Shown piece by piece: positions 5,180 to 5,860 of a stretch of DNA of 5,860 nucleotides; positions within the stretch are counted from its first letter, which is position 1; the number at the start of each line of letters is the position of its first letter. The notes beneath the pieces are model-generated. The model was not told the DNA's origin. It saw only the letters and a list, made by a program, of their open reading frames with translations, and did not search any database. Source of the stretch: Minisyncoccota bacterium (GTDB lineage: Bacteria > Patescibacteriota > Minisyncoccia > Phycocordibacterales > UBA2100). The stretch covers positions 1 to 5,860 of the forward strand of contig JAGVDT010000068.1 of NCBI GenBank assembly GCA_020058565.1, written 5' to 3'. Made by a program: the position numbers and the translations under genes.

Positions 5180-5860
5180 TTACCCGCGGCGGACGGCCAT
5201 GTAGATGTCTTCGAGGGCTTTGACCGCGTCGCCTGCGGCGATGTTGTTTTGGTGGTATACGCCGTCGGTTACATCGCCCGCAGCCCAGATGCGCGGGTGC
5301 GAGGTGCGCTGGGATTTTGGGTCGGTCACGACTTGTTTGATTTCATTGAGCTTTACGGTATCGCCGAGCCACTCGCTGTTGGGCAAAAGGCCGATTTCGA
5401 TAAATATGCCGCCGACGTCCAATCTCGTTTCGACGCCAGTGATTGTATCCTTGTAGGACAGGCCGTTGGCGAATTGCTCACCATGAACAGCAGTTGGGAC
5501 GGCGTTTAATATCAATTTGAAATTAGGGTTTTTCTTCGCAGTCTCAACACTTATTTCATCTGCGCGTAAGACATCAGAACGATTCAAGAGATACACGGTA
5601 GGGCAGTACGCCAGTAGCTGTAGCGCGGATTCAAAGCCGGCGTTTCCGCCACCGACCACTGCCACCGGCTGCCCAGCAAACAGCGGTCCGTCGCAGCTCG
5701 CGCAGTAGGTGAGGCCTTTTTGGTCGTACTCGGCAGCACCGGGAACTTCGAGTTTGCGGCGACGCGAGCCACTGGCTATCAAAAGGGTTTTGCCTTCCAA
5801 TACCTCGCCTTTGTCGAGGATTACTTTCACGCTGTCTGCTGTAGCCTCAAGCTTTGCAGC
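5180..5860 (-). CDS. trxB: Thioredoxin reductase-family flavoprotein, C-terminal part
   Basis: The last 226 residues of a pyridine nucleotide-disulphide oxidoreductase, cut by the right edge; the N-terminal FAD-binding GxGxxG lies outside. Visible are LLIASGSRRRKLEVPG (the ATG-like loop of the FAD domain), the redox pair CASC (53-56, usually CATC in TrxB) followed by DG, and the NADPH-domain loop VVGGGNAGFESA (68-79). Further on are NRSDVLRADE (93-102) where TrxB has the HRRxxxR phosphate-binding motif, IFIEIGLLPNSEWL (152-165), and the C-terminal FAD motif AAGDVTDG (193-200). Enzymes of this family reduce thioredoxin or a peroxiredoxin partner with NAD(P)H in the cytoplasm. The EIGLLPN and GGGNAG strings also resemble the reductase domain of AhpF, so a peroxide-reductase partner role is an alternative. 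The GTG at 5830 is internal, not a start. The gene converges on the glucan cluster and ends with its own terminator. Confidence 0.88.
   Translation of the reverse strand, partial: AAKLEATADSVKVILDKGEVLEGKTLLIASGSRRRKLEVPGAAEYDQKGLTYCASCDGPLFAGQPVAVVGGGNAGFESALQLLAYCPTVYLLNRSDVLRADEISVETAKKNPNFKLILNAVPTAVHGEQFANGLSYKDTITGVETRLDVGGIFIEIGLLPNSEWLGDTVKLNEIKQVVTDPKSQRTSHPRIWAAGDVTDGVYHQNNIAAGDAVKALEDIYMAVRRG

Overview
The window looks like a piece of an uncultivated bacterial genome, most likely of the Candidate Phyla Radiation (Patescibacteria). That assignment is inference. It rests on roughly 50% GC, TGA read as stop, start codons without convincing Shine-Dalgarno sequences, short-period heptanucleotide repeats in the gaps between genes, and the character of the proteins. 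No rRNA or other phylogenetic marker is present.

Layout. Positions 1-73 (minus strand) hold the first 24 codons of a HAD-superfamily phosphatase that runs off the left edge. A divergent intergenic region of about 78 bp follows. Three plus-strand genes then form an alpha-glucan cluster: a GT4/GT5-type glycosyltransferase resembling glycogen/starch synthase (152-1372), a GH57 alpha-amylase-like enzyme (1471-2667) and a GH15 glucoamylase-like enzyme (2795-4777). Both gaps inside the cluster are filled with degenerate 7-bp tandem repeats: CTACACN in the first, and CCAANNN in two opposed orientations in the second. Positions 4778-5179 carry no recognisable gene. They hold a perfect 40-bp palindrome, two identical 25-bp dyads, a tandem duplication of a dyad half-site, a doubtful 51-codon reading frame and a minus-strand intrinsic terminator. 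That terminator closes a convergent gene of the thioredoxin reductase family (5180-5860), which is cut by the right edge.

How it may work together. The glycosyltransferase would elongate an alpha-1,4-glucan from a nucleotide sugar. The GH57 enzyme would cut or rearrange the chain internally, and the GH15 enzyme would release glucose from non-reducing ends. This is a compact glycogen-type storage and recycling module; no branching enzyme, phosphorylase or ADP-glucose pyrophosphorylase lies in the window. The HAD phosphatase may act on a sugar phosphate but is too truncated to say. The thioredoxin reductase relative looks unrelated.

The enzymes belong to known families. The unexplained part is the intergenic DNA: heptad repeats within the glucan cluster and the dense set of palindromes between the convergent glucoamylase and reductase genes.
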